A stretch of DNA of 64,000 nt, taken from Lineus longissimus (lineage: Eukaryota; Nemertea; Pilidiophora; Heteronemertea; Lineidae). The stretch lies in contig NC_088323.1 in the NCBI RefSeq assembly GCF_910592395.1, positions 15,361,501-15,425,500 on the forward strand, in the 5' to 3' direction. Under the pieces are notes generated by a model, which saw only the letters and a list, made by a program, of their open reading frames with translations, was not told the origin of the DNA and did not search any database. Position numbers and translations under genes: made by a program. Shown piece after piece: positions 47,073-58,275 of this stretch. How positions within the stretch are numbered: the stretch's first letter is position 1; each line of letters begins with the position of its first letter.

Positions 47073-50000
47073 ATGGCAAGCAATATGTGTCGTCCGTTAG
47101 TGACGCTTTTGATCGTTTTACTGGGTCTCTTTTCGAAGGTAAACATTTAGGCCTACCTACGTTTTGAAACAGGAAGTGTTGCGCAAAATAACAAGCCGTG
47201 CGGCGACGCCTGTTCATTATTTGCTTTTGGTGGTGGGGGTCAATTCAGTCACAGGGAAGATGGTTTTGCAAAGGCTAATGCTGCTAAGTGTGCATGGTAG
47301 CCTAACTACAGAATAGCCGCGACAGTAGTGGCTCTGTACATTATGTACACTCTGTCCCTCTGTACATTATGTACACATTCCTATCATTTACTAGCACCGG
47401 TCATCCTAAAAATTGCGACCAGTGGCATCCAACGCGAAATAATAGGGTGTATATGGTTAGAAATGTTTTCAAGCTCCTAAAACACTTTCAATAAACAAGA
47501 TTTAGAAGTTTAGTAGAGTTTGCAAACCTAGTTTTTTATTAATCATCCATCATCTCCATGTGCCAACCTGAATCCTGATGCCAGGTCCCGATTCCGCTTT
47601 TTCTATAAACCCAAGGAACGCCAGTTAAAGGGAACTGGAATCGCCAAGCGATTTATTCAACTTTTCGACTTTCACCGCCCGAGAAAGTCAAACTTCCAAC
47701 TTCCTATTCGAGTTCAGATTTGTAGCTCCGCCCCCAGTGCCCGAGCATGCGCAGTTCAATTTGTTATTATTGAGAATCATGTGAGAATCACGTGAGTCAT
47801 GCGATCTTTCATTCATGAATTTTCGTAGTAAATTCCCTAGTAGTGATGTCACTGAATGATTGACAGCTAGGCGCCATGTTTCATTCATGCCTCGTTCTGA
47901 TCACTCGATATGCGGGAAATGAAAACGAGGTCATACGAACTGGCTTGGCGGTTCCAGTTCCCTTTAAGTTTAAAACAAACATGGGGTCCAGTCCTTTTGC
48001 TGGACGCATACTAAGATCGTTTTCTGGAGATGATTATTCAAAAACTAGGTTTGCAAACTCCACCAAACTTCTAAATCTTGTTTTTTGAAAGTGTTTTAGG
48101 AGCTTGAAAACATTTTTAACCATATACACCCTATTGTTTCGCGTTGGACACCACTGGTCGCCACTGGACGAAAAATAAGATGACCCTTTAGCACAGAGTG
48201 TCCCGGGTATTCTGCAGTTGCTCCATTCATGGTTCCCAGTCATAGGCCGACAGGGAAAGTGCTAATGATCCTCAAAGTAAAGTTGCAGGGGGGCCGAGGG
48301 AGGGGGGCGATGCCGCTGAACTGAACTAGTTCTTGTTGATATTCGACGGGCCTCCTGCTGGAGTTTTGTGGCTGACTGGGTTGTTCCAGAGCTCTGTTCT
48401 TGAGTGAAAGCCTGTGCCTAATGACATGACAAAATCTAGTATCAAAAGGGCGTGTAGTGTATGTTGAAATTCCTCGGCGAGGCGTATTGGCATAATAGAA
48501 ACTTCACACACGCCCATATAAGGCTTTATTTATGCTAGCAAACGCGCATGTTTGTCTCAAAATAGGCCGGAACAATGCCTCGGCTGAACAAAAGATGGCC
48601 AGGAGACATACCCAAAAGCCAGAACTTGGTGGGGTCTTGATTGATATTTTTATATCCCCTCAGGCCTTGAAAAGGTACTGAACGCGAGACGTGGTGCCAT
48701 CTGCAGGGCTCTATCTAACAAAAGTTCACTACCTCAGCTGGATGGGTATAGCTGTCATTGGCCATTTGTGTAAGCAGCTTTCAGGAAAAAAAAGTTTATC
48801 TCACACTCACATGATTTTTAGTCGAGTTTTCACATGTCTCCTTTCTTCGTTTTAGACCTATGCAGAAATTTGCGACAGCGGGATCGTCTGTCAGAGCTGT
48901 TGTCTAGATGGCGACTCCTGTTGCTATGACGACGACGATGATGATTATTACTATACTTGGAACATCTGGAATATGTGGTATTTCTGGTGAGTAAATTATA
49001 GGCTAGTTCTTGGAGGCGGCAAGAGGCACTTTTGTTATATAGCAATGCATTATGGGCAAAAGCTAAGTCGAAAAAATGCTGAGGTGAGGGGTCCTCCTTG
49101 GACACCCCAATATGATATTTGATTAGGTTACTAAAAAATGAATGCAATAGAAATTCTTTCTCTCCTGTTTTTCTGCATAATTAACAAGTAGGAACATGAA
49201 ATTTTTAATTCCTTTTTATTGATTGGCAATAGTCCAGCCGGCTTTAACTAAGTTAACTTTATTGTTTGGGATCCTTTACCCCAGGGTCTCTGACAAAGCG
49301 TGTGACAGGTACGTCTTGCTACGGGTACAAATCAGGCCTCTTAATTACATGATTCCTACACCATATAGCCGTACAGGATGTCCCCAAATTAGGTCTATTT
49401 TTTTAAATTTTTTTTTGATAATACCCCCTGAAGCGTTTTTTGACCCCTAACATAACCAAATCTCATCCAAATGGCCTAATTTTATAGTTTTACCCTAAGC
49501 TAAAATTATGATTTTTCAGGTGTATGTGGTGATATCAGTCACTAACTTTGATCTATGACGTCGCTGTTCATGCAAATTGGCCCGATGAAATGTCCCCAAA
49601 TTAAGCTAAAAAGCAAAAAAACATGTCCCCCAAAATAGGCTAAAAAAATACAGGGTGTAGAGGTCTCCACGTAATTGAAAGGCCTGCAAATTGAGATAAA
49701 ACCAGTTTTTGTTGCATTTTAGATGCAGACTTGTGTTTTCCAGATGTCATTCACACATAGATACCTAAAAATTGCATCCTTGAGGCTGATGAATAATTCA
49801 TTGTCCACAATAATTTCAGTTTCTGGCACCACTACTGGGTGACATAAATGTCGATTCTAGACATTTGTGATGAAAATCAACTGCAAAATACATGTATAGG
49901 TCCAAATCGTTGTCATATTTGATTTCTTTCGTACGTAAACGACGTCATCATATGTGGGGCCGGTAAAAGCGCTCACTTTTGCTCCTTACAAAACCGATTG

Positions 50001-51812
50001 CTGCTTTGATAACTGGTAATTTTAATCTTGCACTTTTCAGGTTTATCATAATTTTTGTTCTTCTATCCTGCTTCGGGGGATGTGGCTACTGGCGCCGCCG
50101 TCGAATCCTGCTCCAACAACGTAACTCGGCCGCGACAAGTGTGACCATCCAACCTGGTGTCCCTGTGACAGCTGGTGCTCAACCTGGTCCCTATTTCCAA
50201 GGGGGTTACACTAACACCTCGTACGGTACTCCTGGCGTGCCACAAAATATCGCCCAACCTCCAGCAATGTATAATGGTCCGCCAGCTTATACTGAGGTGA
50301 GTGAATTATCACATACAGTGGAACCTCCCTTTACGGACACCTCTCTATTAGGGACAACCTGTCTATTAAGGGCACTAGTATTGGTCCCATATTGGTCATT
50401 TCCATTCAATATGACCTCTCTAATCAGGACACCTCAATATTAAGGACAGTGCTGTCCGTCCCGAGGGTGTCCTTAATAGAGAGGTTCTACTGTACTTTGA
50501 TCGCCTCTCAATTTGCATTTCAAATTAAGAAATACTGTATCAATGCAGGTTAAGAAGTGTCTGTTACTTGTAGGCCTAATACAGGTACATGTATATTAAT
50601 TCTTTTTACTGGCACCTCTCAACAACTAACTAAATGGCAATGACATAGAATCCTGGTTAAAAATAAAAATCAAATAAACGTGACAGATAAAATGTGAGAG
50701 ATGATCAACTGACTTTTTTCCTGTGCCAAAATATTGCCACATTAAAGAGATGGCCCACTAGATAACCTGATCGAGTGGTGAATCGTGCCACGCCAAGTAT
50801 AATGACATTGTCCGTGTTTGAGGCCGTACATTCTCCAAGCAGACCGTAGGAATTAGGATATTCTCTCGCCAGTCCTGACTTCCATTACTGTGTGAGGTCA
50901 AAAATGTGGCACCAGTGCATAATGATATCTGATTAACAGTTCAATAGCAAGCGATCAGTCACACAAAACTCACAGAAAACACACGTATTTAACCCTGGAC
51001 ACGAAAGATTAATAGGTCTATTGTTTTTCTGATTGCGTCGGTGTGTATTGGCTAATTCGAAGCTGGAGCTGATCAGTTGCTACGATTCTGCTATCTTCAC
51101 ACACCTGTGATCTTCTCCACAAATCGTGATGCAGCGTATCCCTAGCACAGTCTTGTGTTGACGGCCTTGTAATGACGTAGTCACTTGACTCGGCAGGGGA
51201 GTCTACCGGCCATGTTGACGAAAGTGACAACACACGGCATAAAATATGATAGGCTCCTCTGCATTCGCAGTGGCGGGACCAAAGCTATGGAATGAGCTTC
51301 CAAATAGTGTTCGTGGCCAGAGTACCCTGGGTCGTTTTAAAACTGCACTAAAAAACTCATATTTTTAAGAAATTCTTTTGAATCCTTTGCAGGTTTTCTT
51401 TAGTAATGACTGTTATTCTATCATGTATTAATGTTATGTTTTATTATAAATTGTAAAGCGCTTAGAAGTTTTAACAACGTTAAGCGCTATAAAAATGTTT
51501 TTAATAATAATAATAATAACATCTAAATACTAAACGATACTTTTGAAACGTTACTTGCAGGTGATCTCCAAACCCGACCAATATCCCCAGCCTCCTAAAA
51601 CACATCCCGATGGTCAAATGAGAGCTCCCTACCCCACGCAACCCGGATTTGCTGCTATGCCGTATCAAACCGGACCAGATGGTGGTGCTGCTAGGCCACC
51701 GCCGTACGTCGCTGCGCCGTCAAGCCAGACTCCAGGAGAGGCTGCGCCGTATCCTACACAAGGACAAGCGCCGTATCCCCAGCAGAATTCAACTCCTTAC
51801 CCACAACAGTAA
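47073..51812 (+). CDS. VOPP1/WBP1-like single-pass membrane protein with PPxY motifs
   Basis: Four exons, 47073-47138, 48856-48986, 50041-50296 and 51561-51812, join in frame to 234 aa. Residues 1-25 are a signal peptide ending TYA. Residues 28-45 are a short Cys-rich ectodomain (C28, C34, C37, C38, C44, C45), followed by six Asp and a Tyr/Trp-rich stretch. The membrane span is about 64-83 (YFWFIIIFVLLSCFGG), stopped by RRRR. The cytoplasmic tail is rich in Pro, Gln and Tyr, with PPAY (146-149) and PPPY (197-200), which are WW-domain ligands. This order is that of the VOPP1/WBP1/WBP1L group, whose members bind WW-domain proteins such as NEDD4-type E3 ligases and localise to vesicles. Shisa-type proteins have a similar plan and are the alternative. 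Assignment to one paralogue is not possible. Confidence 0.82.
47391..48195. mobile_element. ~800-bp non-autonomous DNA transposon with long TIRs in VOPP1-like intron 1
   Basis: The left arm 47391-47655 is inverted at 47935-48195. Examples are TTCAAGCTCCTAAAACACTT, CAACGCGAAATAATAGGGTG and GGGAACTGGAATCGCCAAGC with their inverses at the right. The centre (47660-47930) is unique and has no transposase frame. Confidence 0.8.
50314..50494. mobile_element. 181-bp MITE, family A (copy in VOPP1-like intron 3)
   Basis: TACAGTGGAACC at the left and GGTTCTACTGTA at the right form terminal inverted repeats. The same interior order as the copy at 16787 is kept, and the element sits just after the exon 3 donor. 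Confidence 0.85.
51245..51535 (+). mobile_element. 3' end of a LINE (CR1/L2-like tail) in VOPP1-like intron 3
   Basis: The short open stretch 51252-51368 reads AFAVAGPKLWNELPNSVRG and ends in LGRFKTALKNSYF-stop, the typical C-terminus of CR1/L2-type reverse transcriptase ORFs. It is followed by TAAAGCGCTTAGAAGT, GCGCTATAAAAATG and an (AAT)n tail at 51503-51520. Only the last ~40 codons are present. Confidence 0.75.
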
Positions 51813-52349
51813 CCGTGGCGACCTAACTTTACAAGCAGGGAGTTGTTTCTAATCCATGTCATCTTGATGGTGGTGGAGTGTGTATATGCAAATGTTTCAC
51901 CCTAACCACATTTTAGGAAAATTATTGAAAATTATTACTAAGAAGACTTTGAGACAATATTAGGTTCACACTAAAGGCCCGGTACTCTGATGTTGTCGAT
52001 AAGTTTTCCTCCAGGTACTGTCAGAACATTGTAAACTTTGCCCATTGAGCCTTCTACTAAGCGTGTTAGAAAGATTACAGACTTTCAAATCATGGGGTGG
52101 GATGGGTTAAATGTTTAAATAGAGCAGTTCGTATCATTCAACCAGAATTGAAGCACCTGATTCTAAAAACTCCACTTATCCCATTTCCTTATCAAATTCC
52201 GAATTGGCTATCTAGCGTCTAACTAGGTTGTGACTGGTGTTTACTGAAAGACTGATGTTAGACTAGACCAAAGGCAAACTTCCTTGTTGAAAAATTTAAC
52301 TCGACTTTGAAAATTTCTAGTTGTAAAATTTAGGCCGATTTGGTTTTTA

Positions 52350-53455
52350 GCTCACCTCTTAGCAGAGGTGAGCTTATCCCATACCGTGTCGTCCGTCGTC
52401 GTCGTCGTCGTCGTCGTCCGTCGTCCGTTAGCAGGGCACGTTTCGTAACTGTTAGAGCTATTGAGTTGAAACTTGGTACACATGTACCCTTATGTAATGA
52501 CACCTTGGAGACCAAGTTTCGGTCCGATTCATTTCATGGTTTGGCCACCAGGGGGCCAAACGATAAAAGTGAAAATATGCAATATCTCCCTTAATAGTAG
52601 TTGGGAAATTTTGAAAAAAATATGGTAGGTACTTCTAGCAAAGGTGCATCATATATCCTCCGGGTTTTTGATTTGACCTCCTTTTCAAGGTCACAGAGGT
52701 CAAATGGTGTAAATTGGCCGTTAGGATGTAACGATGGCACGTTTCTAAACTGCAATGACTATTGATACCAAATTTGGTACACATTTACCCCTTAGTCAGG
52801 TGATCTCAGGGACCTAAGTTTGGTCCAATATGATTCACCACTTGACCACCAGGGGGCAAAATCCAAAAACCTTAAAAATGTGATTATTCCTTAACTTCTT
52901 GCCCGATTGCCACCAATTTGATATCATGGGTACATCTAACCACCATACAGTATATGTCACACAGGTTTTTAATTTGACCTTCTTGTCAAGGTCACAGAGG
53001 TCAAATGGCGTAAATTCGCCGTCAGGCACATTTCTTAACTGCAATGACTATTGATCACAAATTAAGTACACATGTACCCCTTGGTCAGGTGATCTCAGGT
53101 ACCGAAGTTTGGTGCGATCTGATTTGCCGTTTGGCCTCCAGGGAGGGGGCCAAATCCTAAATTCTTCAAAATGCCATTATTCCCAGTAATGACTTGCCCG
53201 ATTGGCACCAATTTTATATCATAGGTACATCTAATTCTAACAACCATTCAATGTGTCACCCGGGTCTTCTTTGATTTGACCTACTTTTCAAGGTCACAGA
53301 GGTCGAATGTACTGTAAATTGGCCATTTTGGGGAAATTGTAATTGCTTGGATCTACATCAAACCTAACACTACATGACACAATACCATGCTCTTTATCCA
53401 TCTTTCCTCCACATGAGGTGAGCACAATGGCCCTGGCCATTTCATTTATTCTCAA
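52350..53455 (+). repeat. Dispersed repeat B: three ~300-bp subunits with CTCF-like and DR3-like motifs
   Basis: It starts AGCTCACCTCTTAGCAGAGG and ends near ACATGAGGTGAGCACAATGG. It has a (GTC)n tract at 52389-52430. Three diverged subunits start near 52437, 52737 and 53030. Each has GGTACACATGTACCC-like sequence, a CACCAGGGGG-like motif and CAAGGTCACAGAGGTCAAAT. An inverted shorter copy is at 33205-33605. It lies downstream of the VOPP1-like stop, possibly in the 3' UTR. Confidence 0.75.
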
Positions 53456-55029
53456 GTTCAATTCTAGTCTTTATTGATTCGGCTTTTAGGAGTGGGTGCT
53501 TCATTTCTATGTACCTGTATATCTATTCAATGGCTAAGCTTAACTGTGATACTTAGTGTGCCTTGGCAGATCATTTCCTGTTTGGTGAATGCAAGAACCA
53601 GTATTGTAGCATGACAAATTTTAAAGAAATGGTGCATGAATTTCTTTTTCAAAAACATGGACAACTCTGTTAAAAAATCCAGGCATTAGTGCTATTGAAA
53701 TGATTTTTGTCTCCAGTTTTGATCGAAGAGGTGGAATTTATTCATGTTAACACTGTTCTTTTAAGTTTTTCTGATTTCTTCGTGTTGAAGTTCATTGTTG
53801 TGGAAAGTAAATTCTATTTTTGGACATCAACATTTATTTTTTCATTTGATTTGTATTTGAATTATTTTTGAATATGTACTACTTTCAAGCTGCCACGAAC
53901 AATGAAAAATCTTCACATAAAATTATTCAAAATATTCGGCTGATGTTTGTGCAACCAGTGGTAATCTTGAACAAAAATAATTTTAACCTTACACCCCCAC
54001 AATCATTATTATGGTCCACTATTATGCATTAACTAGAATAGTCCATGCAGAGAAATGGGGATGAACAACTTCCAAAATGGAAACTGAGTGAGTGATTTTA
54101 AATTCTAAATCTATTCTATGACATACTGTAACCTAGAAGATTTTGTTACTGGCTACTTTTAAAGGGCTATGCCGTTCGTTCAAAATTTGAAACTTAGAAT
54201 TGAATTTAAATCTTTCCAATTGTGTAAGACGTTCCGGATATAAATGTCTGCAATGCCAGCAGTTGACAGATTTATACAGATATTCAAAAAACAAGTTTCA
54301 GCAAGTCATATGCATGAACTGTACTTCACCATTGTGTATAACTGCATTTCTATTTTCCTGGACCACCAGCAATTACGAATGGCGTTCCCCTTTAAGAGCC
54401 CTGAGATAACTTGTGTAGGGACTAAAATCACTAAGCCACTTCACATATCAAAAGTGTTTTTAATCCACCAACTCAGGTATATATATTGTAATAATTGCTT
54501 TATAGTGGGCAGAGGTATTTCTCCATGTGACAAACACAATTGTAAGTCGCTCATATTCGATGTCAGAACATTCCCTGACTGTCAATCAATATAGCGCTTC
54601 TTTGCACCAAAGAAAGGGGTCATACTTAACAGCATCCACCAGGTTCAAAAGCATATTTAAAGTCATCAAAATAAAATCTAATGGTCATAAACGAAATAAG
54701 GAAGACATTTTCCACATTATCTGATCGTTTCATGACATTTGTGGGCTAGATAAGCGAGTTGTTGTCTAAAATGTACCAGCGCCCACCTGCACTCAGTCGG
54801 CAGCCATGATGGATTTGACTTGGAGGAAATGATGGGACTTCCCAATACTACAGGAGCCTTGTGATTTTAGACAACATCTCCCTGATCTTACACCCAAATG
54901 TCATGAAATTTTCAGGAAATGTGTTTTATGGTGTACTTATTACATTTATGGCTCTTAAATTTTATTTTGATGACTTTATACCTGATTTTAAACCTGGTGG
55001 ACGATGTTTAGAATGACCAAAAGAAAGCA

Positions 55030-55190
55030 GTGTTCTCCACAAGGTAATTATCCAGGGCAGCCCACCATACCTTGGTAGAGCCACCCTACCTTGCTCTAGA
55101 ATTTTGTAAAGGGTTTCCATAGGGCCACCCGACCTTAAATTGCTGGCCACCCTACCTTGTGTTGCACACTGGCAAAACAACGTGAATTCA
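55030..55190 (-). repeat. Dispersed repeat shared with 13.68 kb (inverted)
   Basis: Inverse of 13681-13835, with GGCCACCCTACCTTG and GGCCACCCGACCTTAAATTG. No coding frame. Confidence 0.7.
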
Positions 55191-56863
55191 AGGGTAGGAG
55201 CCAACATTGAGAAAACCCTGTGGAGAACTCTTCAAGGGTATCACGGAAGTGCTTCTGGCTCTGCTGGTTTTGTACAGGAATACTAAAAAGGCTTCCGTTT
55301 ACTAGGGCAGTGTTTTTACAAAGGCAGCACTCCGGCATTCTTTTTTGGCACTAGTGCCTTGTCTTCTGAAGTGAGCTTCAGGTGCAGGGACGGGTGTCTT
55401 GGGATAAAATGGCCGGCAGAAGTTGTCGGCAAACAATCCTGCAATGCCAGCTTTGCGATGTCAACAGATCAGTTTTGGTGTATAGCAATTCAGTTCTTTG
55501 ATAAAATCAGGGTTGGAAATGGAAGAGCTTGGACTCAAGTGGCCAATGTGACAAATAGTGAGTAAATTTGGCAGCTCATGCACCCCGATCAAGTGTTTGG
55601 TCACACTTTTTGATGCTTCTTGACTGTTACTTGAGCCTGCTATGAGAGCATTCATCTGCTAAGCCAAACTGGGCATGCACATCGAGGTGAAAGTTGATTT
55701 TTATATATAGCAAGGCGGAAATAATCGAAGGCACTAGGCACTATACGCTTGTGAGAGCATTTTTAGGATTGCCTCATTCAACCTCATTGATGATTGATAG
55801 TAAATTTCTGTAGGATGTATATTTGTAATTCCTACAGAGCTGTCTTATAATTGATTCTAAACTACGTGTCACTTTCAATTGATTTTATATAAAACTATTA
55901 ATACTTGTACTCGAGATATCTCCCTCCTCACTGTTGTGTATTTAAAGGCCAGTCTTCCTATCAAACTTCGTTGGACAAAAGATGACCTAGGCTAGTTTTC
56001 AACTGAATGTTCTCCGATACCAACTGGAAGAAACATAGTTTGAATATTTACATGTCTTTAAAAGAAAAGTCTGAAGCAGGCATCAGCTAATCTGAAGCAA
56101 GTTTTGACAGTACTTTGATTGACCAATGACTTGGGTGATGACGGGTCCGCCCTCCACAAATCTTGCAACTTTTTCCAATGAAACATGGAGAAACATTGAG
56201 AAACATGAAACATCGAGAAACCTTACCTTGGACGTTTACACAGTGAAACACTATGAAACAAAAGTCCACTCATATGCATTTGACTTGTCACTTTTAGCCA
56301 TTTTGCCATTTTGGATATGGAGTAAAAATCACATGACTTTTTATCACAGTCTGATTGGCCACAGAGTTAAAATGTAATTGACACTTGTAGAAACTTGATG
56401 AAGCCTGTCCAGAATTTACGAGCATGTTCGTAAATTGTTTCATGTTTCTCCTAGTTTTACAAGGTTTCAAGAAAGGGGTTTCATCATGTTTCTTCATGTT
56501 TCTTGACCAGTTCACACATGCTACACGAAGAAACTTTTAGGTTTCATGGTTCAAATTACATAGCCTGTCAGTCAAGTTTCTCTTAGTTTCTATGTGTTTC
56601 TCCTAAAAAGTTGCATGTGTAAACCAGCCTTTAGACTCACTCTTGTGTGACACTCATATGTGACATAACGAGATGTAGAGGAAACCTGTGAAGGACTTGA
56701 ATGGGATTGTAATTGGAGGTATGGGGAGTGTGACCGCAATTATGGATCACAATCATTTAAAGAAATTACGTTTCCTTTTTATTGTCGGATGACAATTGTT
56801 TAAGAGTGAGTGGAGGTTTCACCTGACATTACACCTTTCCCCAGGTCTGTTGCGAAACATGTC

Positions 56864-56965
56864 AGTAGGACTCAGATGGGCCGCTCAATCAGGCTTACAA
56901 CCTGAGCATATCTGACTGGTACCCATTTCCACCTGTGGGGGTTGAACCAGGGACTACTTGACTAC
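56864..56965 (-). mobile_element. Truncated SINE related to the one at 15.5 kb
   Basis: It shares CTGAGCATATCTGACTGG, GCTCAATCAG and a decayed B box (TTGAACCAGGGACT on plus) with the SINE at 15415-15604. The A-box end is missing. Confidence 0.5.
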
Positions 56966-57154
56966 TTCAGTCTTTAATTGATTGTCTCTCTTTTGAGACT
57001 AACATGAATCATTTTGTCGTGGAGACGGGCCTCATATTCTGTGTTGCTTAAATCGTAGCTATTTTAGAAATCATCCAAAATAGACAAATCTGGAATTGTC
57101 AAAGTTAGTGGTGATCCTAACACGTTTTACTCTCCCAGCCTCCATAGGACTTCG

Positions 57155-57510
57155 GTCGGTCTCGAGGCTTCAGAGGCCTTGGGGTACCTCTATTAGACCA
57201 AGAGGCTGCCTCTATTTGACCAAGAGGCTGCCTCTGTTGGCCTTGAGGCTGCCTCTATTGACCTAGAGGCTGCAGAGGCCGGGAGGTTGACTCTGCTGGC
57301 CTTGAGGCTACCTCTATTTGACCTAGAGGCTGCCTCTGTTGGCCTTGAGGCTACCTCTATTGACCTAGAGACCAGAGGTTGACTCTGCTGGCCTTGAGGC
57401 TACCTCTATTGACCTAGAGACCTAGATGTTGACTCTGCTGGCCTTGAGGCTACCTCTATTTGACCTAGAGGTTGACTCTGTTGACCCAGAGGCTGTCTCT
57501 AGTGACTTGT
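57155..57510 (+). repeat. Irregular ~28-bp tandem repeat in the region after the VOPP1-like gene
   Basis: CTTGAGGCTGCCTCTGTTGG-type units alternate with TTGACCTAGAGGCTG. A polyadenylation signal AATAAA follows at 57686-57691. Confidence 0.85.
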
Positions 57511-57685
57511 AGGTTATAAAGAGTGTGTAGGACATGTATGTATGAACTCTGCTAATTTGTAATTTGTCTATAAAGAGACTATTTTTGTAAAATCTTAATC
57601 TGATGCAAATCACTATTGATTGAGAACATATATTTCTGATATTTGTAACCAAATGTGCACGTATTTATGTAATGTTCTACTTGTA

Positions 57686-57691
57686 AATAAA
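57686..57691 (+). terminator. Candidate polyadenylation signal for the VOPP1-like gene
   Basis: AATAAA is followed about 30 bp on by TTAGTCTTTTGTTTGTGCTG, a T/GT-rich stretch. An earlier AATAAA is at 54670-54675. Which is used cannot be told from sequence, so the 3' UTR would be 2.9 or 5.9 kb. Confidence 0.35.
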
Positions 57692-57858
57692 GATCATCTA
57701 ACCATTTTATATTAGTCTTTTGTTTGTGCTGTCCAACGTCGTATTATGCGTCGCCTCCCGATTTGATGCTACTGGTAGCTGGAGGCTTCAGACTTTGGTC
57801 GTAGTTTGTGGTTGAAGAGTCCTCCTCCTCGAAGCATGGCCGTCCACTGCTGATCAGT

Positions 57859-58009
57859 GTATTATACGCGCCGGTCACCGATCCAAAGGTTGACCGCGCT
57901 CAACGTTGCTTAACTTCCACTCTGGGGCCAACGCGCCAACCACTGGGCCATAAAGGAATTCCCTCATGGTCGGCGGGTTAAGCCGTGCCATATACCTGGG
58001 GGTACTACA
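57859..58009 (-). mobile_element. 5S-rRNA-like SINE, copy 2
   Basis: Nearly identical to the copies at 3787 and 58126. On the minus strand it runs from GTAGTACCCCCAGGTATATG through a tRNA-like A box to a 5S box A/box C pair and ends GGCGCGTATAATAC. All three copies are in the same orientation. Confidence 0.72.
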
Positions 58010-58125
58010 TATCATTCCCCCCTTCGGACAGAGATGGATCGTCCGCGATCCTACTTAGCGCTTCATGCGTCTCAGTACCGAACTACAAATCCAAAGCTCG
58101 CATCGCGTGGGAAGGTCTGCCAGAT

Positions 58126-58275
58126 GTATTATACGCACCAGTCACCGATCCAAAGGTTGACCGCGCTCGACGTTGCTTAACTTCCACTCTGGGGCCAACG
58201 CGCCAACCACTGGGGCATAAAGGAATTCCCTCATGGCCGGCGGGTTAAGCCGTGCCATATACCTGGGGGTACTAC
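58126..58275 (-). mobile_element. 5S-rRNA-like SINE, copy 3
   Basis: Third copy of the same unit, 116 bp beyond copy 2. It keeps AAGTTAAGCAACGTCGAGC and TTTGGATCGGTGACTGG on the minus strand. The A-box region has one base change relative to copy 2. Confidence 0.72.

Larger units (their letters stand above)
51813..57700. other. Region after the VOPP1-like stop, possible long 3' UTR
   Basis: Besides repeat B and the 55-kb repeat there is no supported gene. The stretch 54160-54400 is related to 61140-61350. ATTTTT-rich sequence is common at 53700-54000. Confidence 0.35.

Noticed and set aside
52330-52594. Arg-rich open frames (RRRRRRR)
   Set aside because: Caused by the (GTC)n tract in dispersed repeat B on both strands.
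57859-58009. Genuine 5S rRNA gene
   Set aside because: Only the internal control part matches; the 5' and 3' parts that should pair are replaced and the unit is shared as a SINE-like repeat.
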